Source: DASXMX01 sp036794395
Lineage (GTDB): Bacteria > Planctomycetota > Phycisphaerae > Tepidisphaerales > Tepidisphaeraceae
Reading direction: 5' to 3'
NCBI GenBank assembly: GCA_036794395.1
Contig: DAIRGS010000048.1
Location: 1 to 32,597, forward strand
Length of the DNA: 32,597 nt
In this document: positions 23,303 through 31,402 of the stretch, piece after piece
Position numbering within the stretch: the first letter of the stretch is position 1
Layout: every line of letters begins with the position of its first letter
The notes under the pieces: generated by a model
Database searches by the model: none
The model's input: the letters and a program-made list of their open reading frames with translations, nothing else
What the model was told of the DNA's origin: nothing
Position numbers and translations under genes: made by a program

Positions 23303-24493
23303 TCAACCGATTTCGGACACGGCCACCGGGCGGCGTTGTTCAGCGCTGATCATCGCGGCTTCGAGGACTTGCTGGGTCTTGTAGGCGTCTTCGAAATCCG
23401 GAAGCGGCACGACCGGTTCCTTGCCACCCAGGACCATGAACATGTCCGCCGCCTGGTTGATGAATCCGTGCTCGTAGCCGATGACGTGTGCATCGGGCCA
23501 CCAGTTGGCGGCGTAGGGATGATCCCCGCCATGCGTCACCATGATCTGCGTCCAACCCTGCTGTTTGCGCGGGAGCGTGGCATCGTAGAACGACAGGTGG
23601 TTCATGTCCTCGAAATCGAACTTGATCGCGCCCTTTTCGCCGTTGATCTCGATGCCGTTGCGGTTCTGGTTGCCGGTGGCCATGCGCGTGGATTCGAAGG
23701 ATGCAATCGCTCCGCCGGAGAATCTGGCCAGGAACAGGACGGCATCGTCGACGTCGCTCTTGCCTTTTTGACCGCCGCCTTTGGTGCCACCGGCGATGCC
23801 GCCGCTGGGGCCCTGACTGGGAAGGTTGCGCTCCTTGATAAACGTCTCAGCGATCGCGCCACTGATTTCGGTGATTTCTTCACCGGTGATAAAGCGGGCC
23901 ATGTCGATGATATGGGCGTTCAGGTCGCCATGCGCGCCGCTGCCGGCCACGCTTTTTTGGAATCGCCAGATGAGGGGAACATCAGGCCCGGCCCAATCCT
24001 GAAGGTACTGCGCACGAACGTGAAACAATTTTCCGAGCTTGCCTGACCGCGCGAACTGATACGCAAGTGCGACAGCCGGAACTCGGCGATAGTTGTACCA
24101 AACAAACGTTTTGCAGTTTTTGGCTTTGCCGGCCGCGTCGCGCATTTGCCTGGCTTGGTCGATCGTGCCGGCCAGAGGCTTTTCACACGCGACGTTCTTC
24201 CCGGCCTCAAGGGCGGCAATCGCCATCTCGGCATGCATGTTGTTGGGCGTACCCACATCCACCAATCCAATTTGGGGGTCGGTGATCGCCTTTTGCCATT
24301 CCGTGCTGGTCTGTTGCCAGCCCCACCGCGCGGCAAACTCCGCCAGCTCAGGCCCATTTCGCCCGGCGAGCGTCTTCATCACGGGCGTGACCGGAAGATC
24401 GAAGAATTTATTGACTTTGAGATAAGCATTGCTGTGCGTGCGGCCCATGAATTTCTGGCCGATCAGGCAGACGTTAATCGTCGGTTTGGCCAT
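23303..24493 (-). CDS. Gfo/Idh/MocA-family oxidoreductase
   Basis: The product has about 396 residues. The Rossmann fold reads INVCLIGQKFMGRTHSNAY, so the usual second Gly of GxGxxG is Gln-Lys. The EKP motif is in NVACEKPLAGTIDQA. The C-terminal catalytic region includes GSGAHGDLNAHIIDMARFITGE, with the expected Asp and His. The shifted Gly pattern is seen in subfamilies of this clan. It differs from the other oxidoreductase in the window and is not a recent duplicate. The start at 24493 has an AGAGGA about 9 bases upstream. It follows a truncated prepilin remnant and a GCTAAC palindrome, which may be its regulatory region. Confidence 0.9.
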   Translation of the reverse strand: MAKPTINVCLIGQKFMGRTHSNAYLKVNKFFDLPVTPVMKTLAGRNGPELAEFAARWGWQQTSTEWQKAITDPQIGLVDVGTPNNMHAEMAIAALEAGKNVACEKPLAGTIDQARQMRDAAGKAKNCKTFVWYNYRRVPAVALAYQFARSGKLGKLFHVRAQYLQDWAGPDVPLIWRFQKSVAGSGAHGDLNAHIIDMARFITGEEITEISGAIAETFIKERNLPSQGPSGGIAGGTKGGGQKGKSDVDDAVLFLARFSGGAIASFESTRMATGNQNRNGIEINGEKGAIKFDFEDMNHLSFYDATLPRKQQGWTQIMVTHGGDHPYAANWWPDAHVIGYEHGFINQAADMFMVLGGKEPVVPLPDFEDAYKTQQVLEAAMISAEQRRPVAVSEIG

Positions 24494-24585
24494 GGATGTA
24501 ATCCTCTCGCTTGGCTGCAATGTGGTCGGCGCACGGCCGCATCTCTCGCGCGGCGCGCCGGGTCGATGCCCGACGTTCGCGGAGT

Positions 24586-24720
24586 TTAACCCCCATGAAA
24601 TGTGATGCAAGCCAGACGCGCAGGTGAGGCCGCCAGCAACTCGACCAGTGTAAATCCCCGACGAATTGCCCGATTTCCGTGTTCATGATGTGGACTCTCC
24701 TTGGTTCGTCCACGAATCAT
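24586..24720 (-). pseudogene. Truncated prepilin-like remnant
   Basis: ATG at 24720 opens a 44-codon frame containing R-R-GFTLVELLAASPARLACITFHGG before TAA. GFTLVELL is the prepilin peptidase site with the usual Glu five residues after the Gly. The hydrophobic helix stops after two or three turns instead of running for about 20 residues, and the frame then ends. The most economical reading is a broken pseudopilin gene left upstream of the oxidoreductase. An overlapping 70-codon frame (24474-24686, MNTEIGQF...) has a good ribosome-binding site but no family resemblance. Confidence 0.55.
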
Positions 24721-24738
24721 CAGCAGGGAGATGAAGAC

Positions 24739-24758
24739 GCTAACAATAATATGTTAGC
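24739..24758. promoter_or_regulatory. Putative operator GCTAAC-N8-GTTAGC
   Basis: A 20-base inverted repeat with 6-base arms and an AT-only spacer (AATAATAT) lies about 18 bases above the prepilin remnant and 245 above the oxidoreductase start. The AT-rich centre in a GC-rich genome is typical of a repressor site such as a LacI- or GntR-type operator. No such regulator gene is in the window. Confidence 0.5.
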
Positions 24759-25028
24759 GAATGGTAAATCTGAATTATAAAGGTTGCGTTGCGGGCGCGG
24801 CACGAACTTAAAAGAGCGCGCGGGATTCGGCGCTGATGCATCGTGGCGGCAGGTGAAATCGGTATCGCGACGTTTTGACGAGGCGAGATTGCAGCGATCT
24901 GAGAAGCCGGGGTGGCGCGGGGTACCGCTCTACGCCCGGCGTGGGGGTTTTGTGGGGTGGGGCGGGGCGCGCTAAGGGGGGCGGCCCTGGATGAATTGTG
25001 TGCGTGGCGCGTGATTCGGCGCAGTCAT
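24759..25028. other. Intergenic interval between oxidoreductase and GH141-like genes
   Basis: With the operator it forms a ~308-base stretch without a gene between 24721 and 25028. No T-run hairpin or further repeat was recognised in it. Confidence 0.45.
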
Positions 25029-27398
25029 TTAGATGCCGAGCTGGGTGTGCTGCTGATTCCGCCATACATCCAGCCCGAATTTTTTGCTTGGCGGTGCCAA
25101 GCGAAGTAGTTCCGCGACGCTTGCAACGGCCGTGTCGTTCACCTTTAAGATCACATCGCCGGCATGGAGTCCCGCTCTTGCCGCCGCTGAATCGGCCGGC
25201 ACGTCAACCATCAGTACGCCGGTTTCCCCGGGAAGCCCCGCTGCCGAAACCTCGCCCAGCCCCACCACATTCTTCACCTTAGCACCCATCCACGCGACGA
25301 CGCGACTATCTCTGGCACCCGCAGGCCGATCTTCGGGTTTTCCGGAGACAGGTAACTCAGGGGTCCGCGCGATGGCTTTGAGGCGCGCGGATGTCACGCC
25401 AAACTGGTCCATCGGGAAGTTTTCGAAGCCTACCTTTAGCGCCGGCGATGATTCCTTCACACGATAATCCGCTATCTGTGGATTGATGAATTGCGCATCG
25501 CCCACCGCCGAATTGGCATCGCACCCGTTTCCTGCAAAGCGCGTGCGGTCTGCGTCGGTGGTGGTGAATAGATTGTGATCGATCTCCGTCCCCCACTTCT
25601 GCCGCGGCATCCCACCTGCCGGGCGATATGGACCCATTACAATGTTGTGGGTAAAGCTGTCGCCGCTGTTGGTGAACCAGACGTGTGGATGCAGGCTGTT
25701 GTTGACGATCACGTTATTGAACGCCTTGCGGGCGAACCCTTCCCGAAGCTTCAATCCGCCATGCAGAAGCAGGTTGTTGTAGATCACGTAATTGCTCGAA
25801 CCATCATCCAGATCGATGTCCCACCCGTGATCGCAGCGCCACCGGCTGTTTCGAAGAATGTTCGGCTTGACGACATCGAGCATCGCAAGCTTCGGTTGCT
25901 CATCGACCGGCGAATTCTTCAACTGCCAGTACCGATCCCGGCCCCAGGAATTGAAGCTTCCGTGGTCGCCGGTCTCGAGCACGGTGTCAAAGACATCGCA
26001 GAATTCGATCACGTGCCCGCCCCACGTGCCCTCGCTGATATTAATGCCGGCTCGCGGCATCTCGTAGATCGAGCAATGGCGGATGGTTATCCCCATGGCC
26101 ATCGAGATCTGCACCCCGGCGGTTTGCTTTTCAACCCGTCCGGTGCGGGTTATTAGACAATCTTCAACCAAGCAATCGGCTGGGTAGTTGTCTGTCTTAG
26201 GACCGGGTGTCTTGTCGATATCGGCGAGGCTTTGTCGCTTGTTGTATTCAAACAGCGGATTTCGAACGGCCGCTGGGTCGCCGACAAAACACACGCCGCT
26301 GGCGCCGCTGTCCTTGATTAGACATCCACGAATCGCCACGCGCCTGTTGTAATTGCTGACGAAAATCGTGTTCCCGCCCACCTGATCAAAATCGCATTCG
26401 GTCAGTGCGCAATCCTCAGCCCCGGCAAATAGCACCGCCCCGCCGCGATAGATCGTCCAGTCACTGCGGAGCAATGGCTCCTTAGTATCCATGAATGTCC
26501 GGGCGGCATGTCGGAACGTGAATCCTCGAAGATTCACAAATCGCACCGGCTTATCTTGTGATCCATTAAATTCAATCAAATGCCGAAGCCGAACGACTTC
26601 CACGGTTGCTTTGCTGACATCCACACCGGCAGCGGGGAAATAGTAAAGCGTGTCGGTCTTGGCGTTATGAAACCACTCGCCAGGCGCATCAAGTTCCTCA
26701 AAGATGTTTTCGACGTACCGATGATCCCTGTGCATGCCCATCTGACGATTGTTCTGCCACCCGCCTTCGTAGGTCACCGTGTTGTCGGGCTTTTTCCCGG
26801 TAATGCGATAGGAGTAATCACCCCAATGCGCAACGTGCATCGCATGAATGTAAGCGCCAGTTGGATCGGCCCATCGTGCCGCGCGCACCGGGCTGAAGGC
26901 ATCGGCCGCAAAGCCATTGAAGATGGGCTGTTTGGGATCGAAGTTTGGATATCGCGCCATCTGCTGACGAACGCCGTTCGCAAATAATTGATCGATCTGA
27001 AGACCGGGCGGGGTTTGCGCTTCAAGAATTCCATCCTTGTACGGCTTCCAAGTCAGTTCAAGCTTTGATCCCCCACTGAGAACCACGGCTTGACCTGTCG
27101 CGGCAGCATATGTGACGGGAAACTGCGCCGATCCCGAATCTTCCGTCCTGAACCGCAAAGTGTCTGGCAGGTAATAGGTCCCCTGTTTAAATACAACTTC
27201 CACGGCTTCCCGGCCTGCCTTGGCGCGAGCCAATTTCTGAGCAGCCGCGAAAGTTGCCACCGGAGCTTCGACTGTCCCAGGATTGCTATCGCTACCGCCA
27301 GGTGCGACATGAATCTCGAGGCCCAAACTCAAAGGCGCGCCAACCCAAAGCCACGTCAGAACTACGAAAAAAACGCCCATGCAGCGCGATCGATTCAT
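25029..27398 (-). CDS. Secreted GH141-like beta-helix enzyme with C-terminal PDZ domain
   Basis: The product has about 789 residues. The ATG at 27398 is chosen over one two codons earlier because GAGG then lies 7 bases away. A signal peptide (GVFFVVLTWLWVGAPLSLG) is followed by a cap region (HVAPGGSDSNPGT...), then a right-handed parallel beta-helix up to about residue 650. Family-like blocks are ETGDHGSFNSWGRDRYW (about 475) and HGWDIDLDDGSSNY (about 524), whose aspartates would be catalytic by analogy with GH141. Residues ~705-789 are a PDZ domain (GVLMVDVPADSAAARAGLHAGDVILKVNDTAV). GH141 enzymes act on fucose in RG-II or on xylan; the substrate here is not known. The PDZ fusion suggests a periplasmic or surface-associated enzyme. 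Confidence 0.85.
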   Translation of the reverse strand: MNRSRCMGVFFVVLTWLWVGAPLSLGLEIHVAPGGSDSNPGTVEAPVATFAAAQKLARAKAGREAVEVVFKQGTYYLPDTLRFRTEDSGSAQFPVTYAAATGQAVVLSGGSKLELTWKPYKDGILEAQTPPGLQIDQLFANGVRQQMARYPNFDPKQPIFNGFAADAFSPVRAARWADPTGAYIHAMHVAHWGDYSYRITGKKPDNTVTYEGGWQNNRQMGMHRDHRYVENIFEELDAPGEWFHNAKTDTLYYFPAAGVDVSKATVEVVRLRHLIEFNGSQDKPVRFVNLRGFTFRHAARTFMDTKEPLLRSDWTIYRGGAVLFAGAEDCALTECDFDQVGGNTIFVSNYNRRVAIRGCLIKDSGASGVCFVGDPAAVRNPLFEYNKRQSLADIDKTPGPKTDNYPADCLVEDCLITRTGRVEKQTAGVQISMAMGITIRHCSIYEMPRAGINISEGTWGGHVIEFCDVFDTVLETGDHGSFNSWGRDRYWQLKNSPVDEQPKLAMLDVVKPNILRNSRWRCDHGWDIDLDDGSSNYVIYNNLLLHGGLKLREGFARKAFNNVIVNNSLHPHVWFTNSGDSFTHNIVMGPYRPAGGMPRQKWGTEIDHNLFTTTDADRTRFAGNGCDANSAVGDAQFINPQIADYRVKESSPALKVGFENFPMDQFGVTSARLKAIARTPELPVSGKPEDRPAGARDSRVVAWMGAKVKNVVGLGEVSAAGLPGETGVLMVDVPADSAAARAGLHAGDVILKVNDTAVASVAELLRLAPPSKKFGLDVWRNQQHTQLGI

Positions 27399-27498
27399 GA
27401 ACATGCCTCGGCTGTAAAACAGATAAAACGGATCCGATGTCTGTTACTACCGGCAAGGTAACTGCCGGGTTGTTCACCCCGAGATTTGTGCAAAATCA

Positions 27499-27523
27499 GA
27501 AGCCGGCCCAAAGGGCCGGCTTC
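27499..27523. repeat. Perfect hairpin GAAGCCGGCCC-AAA-GGGCCGGCTTC
   Basis: An 11-base GC-rich stem with a 3-base loop lies between the divergent GH141-like and phosphoesterase genes, about 48 bases before the latter. There is no T-run, so it is not a clear terminator; it may be a leader structure or dispersed repeat. Confidence 0.6.
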
Positions 27524-27570
27524 CGGGCGGGTATCATTCGGACAATCGTCTACACCGTTGGGAGAGAATT

Positions 27571-28578
27571 ATGAAGATCCGCTGGTCGATACAGGCATTT
27601 ATCGCTTTAAATCTGCTGGCGTTCGTACCCTGCGTGATTCGAGCAGCGGATGCTCCGAAGTCGACTGAGCCGTCCGAACTAAAACTGTTTGCCATGGGCG
27701 ACTGGGGAATTAATTCTCCCGAACGCGCCCAGGTCGGCTCGGTGATGGCAAATTTCGCATCAGAGCGCGGCCAAAATCCCGCCGCCGTTCTTCTGCTTGG
27801 CGACAACTTCTACGTCAAACTCACCGGCGTCGATGACCCGCGGATTCAAAGCTTCTTCGAGAAAACGTATGACAATAAGAAATTGAACCTCCCCTTCTAC
27901 GCCGTCATGGGAAACCACGACTACACCACCGGCAACCTCCCCATCGAAATGGAGTACGCCAGGACTCACAACACCCGGCTCAAGATCCCCTCGCGGTGGT
28001 ATCGCCTCGACCTTCCGGCTGAGAAGCCGCTTGTTACGATTCTGATGCTCGACAGCGATGCCGCCCCGACACTGATGAAGCAGGAAGATTGGGACACCGA
28101 GAACAAGTGGATCGAGGCCGAGCTGGCAAAGCCGCACGCGCAGTGGCTCATGTGCTGCGCCCACCACGATATCTTCGGCAACGGCTCGCACGGAGACAAC
28201 GGGGTTCTGATGACCACATGGGGCCCCCTCTTCAAAAAGGCCCACGTCGACTTCTACGTGTGCGGCCACGAGCACACACTCCAGCACCTCGAGCTCCCCG
28301 AATGGCCCATCTCCTTCGTCGTCGCCGGCGGCGGCGGCGCCAAAACCAAGCCCATGCTCAAGGACAAACGCGGCCCCTTCTCCAGCTCCACGTACGGCTT
28401 CGCCTCCTTCCGCTTCACCCCCGAACAAACAGAAGTAAACCTCATCAACGGCCAGGGAAAAACCGTCCACGCCTTCACCCGCGACCACGCCGGATCAATC
28501 AACGTCACCCTCAACACCCCAAGCGACCCAGCCACCAAAAAACCACTTAATGCGATTCAAGGAATCGATGATAAATGA
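27571..28578 (+). CDS. Secreted purple-acid-phosphatase-like metallophosphoesterase
   Basis: The product has 335 residues. A signal peptide (IQAFIALNLLAFVPCVIRAADA) is followed by the five calcineurin-like blocks of the tartrate-resistant acid phosphatase type: GDWG (D44), LLLGDNFY (D78, N79, Y81), GNHDY (114-118), CCAHHDIFGNG (H198/H199) and CGHEHTLQ (232-239). The Tyr after GDNF supports the purple type with an Fe(III)-tyrosinate. It would free phosphate from organic esters outside the cytoplasm. A GGGAGAG ribosome-binding site precedes the ATG. It is divergent from the GH141-like gene, and no transporter is adjacent. The membrane of residence cannot be told, but no anchor is seen. Confidence 0.92.
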   Translation: MKIRWSIQAFIALNLLAFVPCVIRAADAPKSTEPSELKLFAMGDWGINSPERAQVGSVMANFASERGQNPAAVLLLGDNFYVKLTGVDDPRIQSFFEKTYDNKKLNLPFYAVMGNHDYTTGNLPIEMEYARTHNTRLKIPSRWYRLDLPAEKPLVTILMLDSDAAPTLMKQEDWDTENKWIEAELAKPHAQWLMCCAHHDIFGNGSHGDNGVLMTTWGPLFKKAHVDFYVCGHEHTLQHLELPEWPISFVVAGGGGAKTKPMLKDKRGPFSSSTYGFASFRFTPEQTEVNLINGQGKTVHAFTRDHAGSINVTLNTPSDPATKKPLNAIQGIDDK

Positions 28579-28728
28579 TGGGGCAGGCAGCCGGCCGAAC
28601 AACTCAATCCCCAACACCGCCCCCAAAACACTCCCCCGTCGCGCAGCGATTCCGCAGTCCGATTAGCCGCCTGGCTTGCCGGGCGCGAACAGCGTCACCC
28701 CCAAACCGCACCGCCCATATTGGGGAGA

Positions 28729-28749
28729 AAAAGGGGTCATAAGCCTTTT
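28729..28749. repeat. REP-like hairpin upstream of the RAYT gene
   Basis: AAAAGG-GGTCATAAG-CCTTTT has 6-base arms and a GGTC-containing loop. Its GGGTCATAAGCC core recurs in inverted form downstream of the transposase gene at 29523-29542. Confidence 0.6.
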
Positions 28750-28780
28750 CCGGCGTGGCAAGTCCGGGTATCATCCCCGC

Positions 28781-29491
28781 ATGTCACGCAAGCCGCGGCA
28801 CGCTCCGGGTGGGATCGCCTATCACGTCATGAACCGCAGTGCGGGGAAGATTGACTTGTTCGAGGACGAGGGGGATTACGCCGCGTTCGAGCGGGTGCTG
28901 GCGGAGGCGGTGGAGCGAGACCCGTCGGTGCGGCTGTGCGCCTACTGCCTGATGCCCAACCACTTCCACCTGGTGTTGTGGCCCAAGTCCGACGGCGCCC
29001 TGTCGCGGTTCATGCAGTGGCTGACCATGACCCACGCGCAGCGGTGGCACGCGCACCGTCACACCGGCGGGCGGGGGCACTTGTATCAAAGCCGGTTCAG
29101 GAGTTTCCCGGTGCAACGCGACGAGCATTTCCTCAGCGTCTGCCGGTATGTTGAGCGTAACGCCCTGCGGGCAAATCTGGTCGAGAGGGCGCAGGACTGG
29201 CGGTGGGGGTCGCTGGCGGTGAGGTCGACCGGCACGGAGGCGGCTACGCGGCAGCTGCTGGCAACGTGGCCGGTGGAGCGCCCTAACGACTGGACGACGC
29301 GGGTGAATCGCCCGCAGGGAGAGAAGGAACTGGCGGCGCTGCGGCTCTCCCGCGACCGCGGCCGTCCTTACGGCGACGTCCGCTGGACGGCTTCCACCGC
29401 CGACCGCCTCGGCATTGCAAGCAGCCTGCGGCGCGTCGGTCGCCCGGCCAAGTCAGACGACCGACGGAGAGAGGGTAAAGAAGCCTCATGA
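28781..29491 (+). CDS. REP-associated tyrosine transposase (RAYT, Y1_Tnp family)
   Basis: The product has about 236 residues. The single-strand transposase core holds the HUH motif H61-F62-H63 in CLMPNHFHLVLWP and the catalytic tyrosine Y123 in CRYVERNALRANLV. Around these are the family's usual GGIAYHVMNRSAGK start and GGRGHLYQSRFRSFPV. RAYTs are domesticated IS200/IS605-type enzymes thought to spread REP palindromes. The C-terminal ~60 residues are basic and Arg-rich. The ATG at 28781 begins MSRKPRHAPGG, the normal family start. REP-like sequences on both sides of the gene suit this reading. Confidence 0.9.
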   Translation: MSRKPRHAPGGIAYHVMNRSAGKIDLFEDEGDYAAFERVLAEAVERDPSVRLCAYCLMPNHFHLVLWPKSDGALSRFMQWLTMTHAQRWHAHRHTGGRGHLYQSRFRSFPVQRDEHFLSVCRYVERNALRANLVERAQDWRWGSLAVRSTGTEAATRQLLATWPVERPNDWTTRVNRPQGEKELAALRLSRDRGRPYGDVRWTASTADRLGIASSLRRVGRPAKSDDRRREGKEAS

Positions 29492-29522
29492 CCGCTCTCT
29501 CGTGTGCCCTGTGCCTTCTACT

Positions 29523-29542
29523 AATGGCTTCTGACCCGTTTT
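29523..29542. repeat. REP-like sequence downstream of the RAYT gene (inverted)
   Basis: AATGGCTTCTGACCCGTTTT is, as reverse complement, AAAACGGGTCAGAAGCCATT, matching the upstream AAAAGGGGTCATAAGCCTTT with few changes. Confidence 0.6.
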
Positions 29543-29579
29543 CCTGACTTTCCTGGCCTGTCGGTTCGAAATGATGTTT

Positions 29580-30338
29580 TTACGCAAAAAGTAGGTCAAA
29601 GAGTTCGTAGATTCCGCGAACGGGAGTGAACTTTGTCCGCGGGACCTCGGCGACCGCTGGCCTTTCCGCCTTGAACCCTTGAGCGTTCGCTTTGGTGTGC
29701 CGCTTAGATGCATACGACGAGAGATCAACGGCTTGCTTATCCCCGAAAAACGCATAGCGGAGACGACCTTCTTCTCCTTCGCTCATCATGACGGCGCAGC
29801 CACCGGGGTATGCCTGCAGGCCCCGATTCACCCCCACGCAGTTGCTGCGGCCCTCCGCGGTGCACTTCTCTTGCACCGCTCGAAAGATGCCGTTGCACCG
29901 GAGAAGTAAATCCACGCCCTCATCGTCCACATCAGGACGGAAGACGGCCAGACGCATGCCACGCCGCAGCGCCTCTTGATGCATTTCGGCCAACCACCGG
30001 GTCTCATATACCAACGCATAATACGAGGAGTGTCGACAGCGATCCGGGCAGTCGCCTTCGGAAGCCGCTTTGTCGTCTTGCAAGGCCGCGGCACTATTCG
30101 CCGGTGCCGTAGACCGAGATTCCCGTCTCAATTTTTCATCTTGGAGCAAACGCAAGGCGCGTCGCCACCAATCACCTCGGTTCTGATTTAGAACGATTTC
30201 GCGAAAAACCCGTCCGAGTTCTGGCACTGTTTGACCTTCAAGTCTTCGATTTGCGTGATCGATCATCGCCTCACGGTCTCCGTTAAAACACGCGCTGCAC
30301 ACCTTTCCGGCTTGTGACTCAAGAAACTCGCGCTTCAT
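29580..30338 (-). CDS. Predicted PDDEXK-type nuclease of unknown family
   Basis: The product has 252 residues. Residues 110-185 have the layout of an endonuclease-like fold: YETRWLAEMHQEALRRGMRLAVF, then DVDDEGVDLLLRCNG (D143), then FRAVQEK (Q156-x-K158). This resembles the G-x-D...xQ-x-K form seen in DUF4365-like proteins, with a preceding Glu that could be catalytic. The first 70 residues are helical and of unknown nature, with two Cys near 14 and 17. GAGGC lies before the ATG at 30338. A palindrome lies 13 bases further upstream. It is divergent from the 118-residue protein gene. A defence or mobile-element role is possible but not shown. Confidence 0.55.
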   Translation of the reverse strand: MKREFLESQAGKVCSACFNGDREAMIDHANRRLEGQTVPELGRVFREIVLNQNRGDWWRRALRLLQDEKLRRESRSTAPANSAAALQDDKAASEGDCPDRCRHSSYYALVYETRWLAEMHQEALRRGMRLAVFRPDVDDEGVDLLLRCNGIFRAVQEKCTAEGRSNCVGVNRGLQAYPGGCAVMMSEGEEGRLRYAFFGDKQAVDLSSYASKRHTKANAQGFKAERPAVAEVPRTKFTPVRGIYELFDLLFA

Positions 30339-30351
30339 TTCGCCTCTCCTA

Positions 30352-30369
30352 TCATGTGGTATCACATGA
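30352..30369. promoter_or_regulatory. Putative operator TCATGTG-GTAT-CACATGA
   Basis: Perfect 7-base arms around a 4-base spacer lie 14 bases before the nuclease start and 109 before the divergent gene. It could be a repressor site or a hairpin at the 5' end of the nuclease mRNA. Confidence 0.5.
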
Positions 30370-30478
30370 CATCCATCATATTAAAATGACACAAGGCGGC
30401 TTTATTGAATTCTGTCGGTAGTCGAAAACTCGATGCAATCGTCTATCATGTATGAAGTTATTAAAAAAGGAGGATCGC

Positions 30479-30835
30479 ATGGCGTGTCAGTGTCAGGATA
30501 ACCGTTGCCAAGTTAGGGTGCGGGGCGCCTCCACCTTAGACGGCGGTGTGGTTTCCGGCCGCGTAACCTATTCGGAGGCGAACGGATCGGGGCAAAGCCA
30601 CACGTTTGAAGTCGATCCTCCAAATGAGCATTTTCAAACCCAGTTCATTCCCAGCCCGCCGCCAGACCCTGCAAGCGCGATCACAGTGACCGTGGAAAAT
30701 GAAGATGGCGAGAGCGAGATTTACCACTGCCACGACGTGGGGGATCAGTGGGGGGCGTGCGAACTTGAGGAGCAGGATAGGCCATCCGGCAGCATGGGGT
30801 GTGACCCCCAGAAAGGTTGTTCGCCAAGCAAGTAG
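30479..30835 (+). CDS. Unknown 118-residue Cys-rich small protein
   Basis: The ATG at 30479 has a strong AAGGAGG 6 bases upstream. The protein starts MACQCQDNRCQVRVRG, has a beta-rich middle (GVVSGRVTYSEANG...VTVTVENEDGESEIYHCHDV), and ends with a low-complexity, charged Cys-containing tail (MGCDPQKGCSPSK). No signal peptide is visible. Cys residues at both ends may bind metal. No family is recognised. It is divergent from the predicted nuclease. Confidence 0.65.
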   Translation: MACQCQDNRCQVRVRGASTLDGGVVSGRVTYSEANGSGQSHTFEVDPPNEHFQTQFIPSPPPDPASAITVTVENEDGESEIYHCHDVGDQWGACELEEQDRPSGSMGCDPQKGCSPSK

Positions 30836-31055
30836 CGGCCTCCCTGTGACAGGCACTGCCGTCGCCATCACACCCGAACGCTGCAAGGTGACATCCACGT
30901 GACAACCACCATTTCCACCGCTAATCCAATGGCCCCCCATGCAACAATCCCGGCGTGCGGCCATCCCCCGCTCCTCCGTCATCGCGATATTCCACTCCGC
31001 CCTCTCCCGGCTTTGCGCCCACTCGTACCGCCGAGACGGCACGTCCGACACAGCG

Positions 31056-31061
31056 TATAAT
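31056..31061 (+). promoter_or_regulatory. Candidate -10 box TATAAT
   Basis: A perfect TATAAT lies 35 bases before the DUF433 gene. The hexamer 17 bases upstream (GAGACG) matches TTGACA poorly. Confidence 0.35.
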
Positions 31062-31090
31062 ACCCATCGTGACCGCACCGGAGGTTTGCA

Positions 31091-31402
31091 ATGGCCATTT
31101 CCAACCCCCAACCGCTTCTTCACCACATTCTGACGGTTGATCCCGAGGACCTGGTCGGAGACAAGATTCAAATGGGGCATCCGCTGTTCGGGCTCATCTG
31201 GATCAACCCCCAGCGAGTGAGCGGCGCATCCTGTCTCTACGGAAGCCGCGTGCCGGTGAAAACCCTTTTTGATTGCCTCGCCGCCGGGCAGACCCTCGAG
31301 GATTTTCTCGAGGATTTTGAGGGTGTCAGGCGCGAGCAGTCGCTGGCGGTACTGGAACTCGCGGCCGAGGCTCTAAATGCACATGCCCAGAAACGACAAT
31401 GA
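31091..31402 (+). CDS. DUF433-family antitoxin-like protein
   Basis: The product has 103 residues. The family signature is SGASCLYGSRVPVKTLFDCLAAGQTLEDFLEDFEGVRREQSLAVLEL, the usual place-holder helix-turn-helix of DUF433 proteins, which often act as antitoxins to PIN-like or DUF5615 toxins. No toxin gene follows. Instead, its last 26 bases overlap the start of the rsmE frame, which points to coupled translation. It may be an orphan antitoxin or regulator. The start at 31091 is the only good ATG. Confidence 0.8.
   Translation: MAISNPQPLLHHILTVDPEDLVGDKIQMGHPLFGLIWINPQRVSGASCLYGSRVPVKTLFDCLAAGQTLEDFLEDFEGVRREQSLAVLELAAEALNAHAQKRQ

Noticed and set aside
24474..24686. 70-codon minus-strand frame MNTEIGQF... 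with a good ribosome-binding site
   Set aside because: The prepilin motif is in a different frame of the same DNA, which argues that this frame is chance; it also overlaps the oxidoreductase start.
30536..31180. 214-codon minus-strand frame over the 118-residue gene and its downstream gap
   Set aside because: It is antisense to a gene with a strong ribosome-binding site and shows no family pattern.
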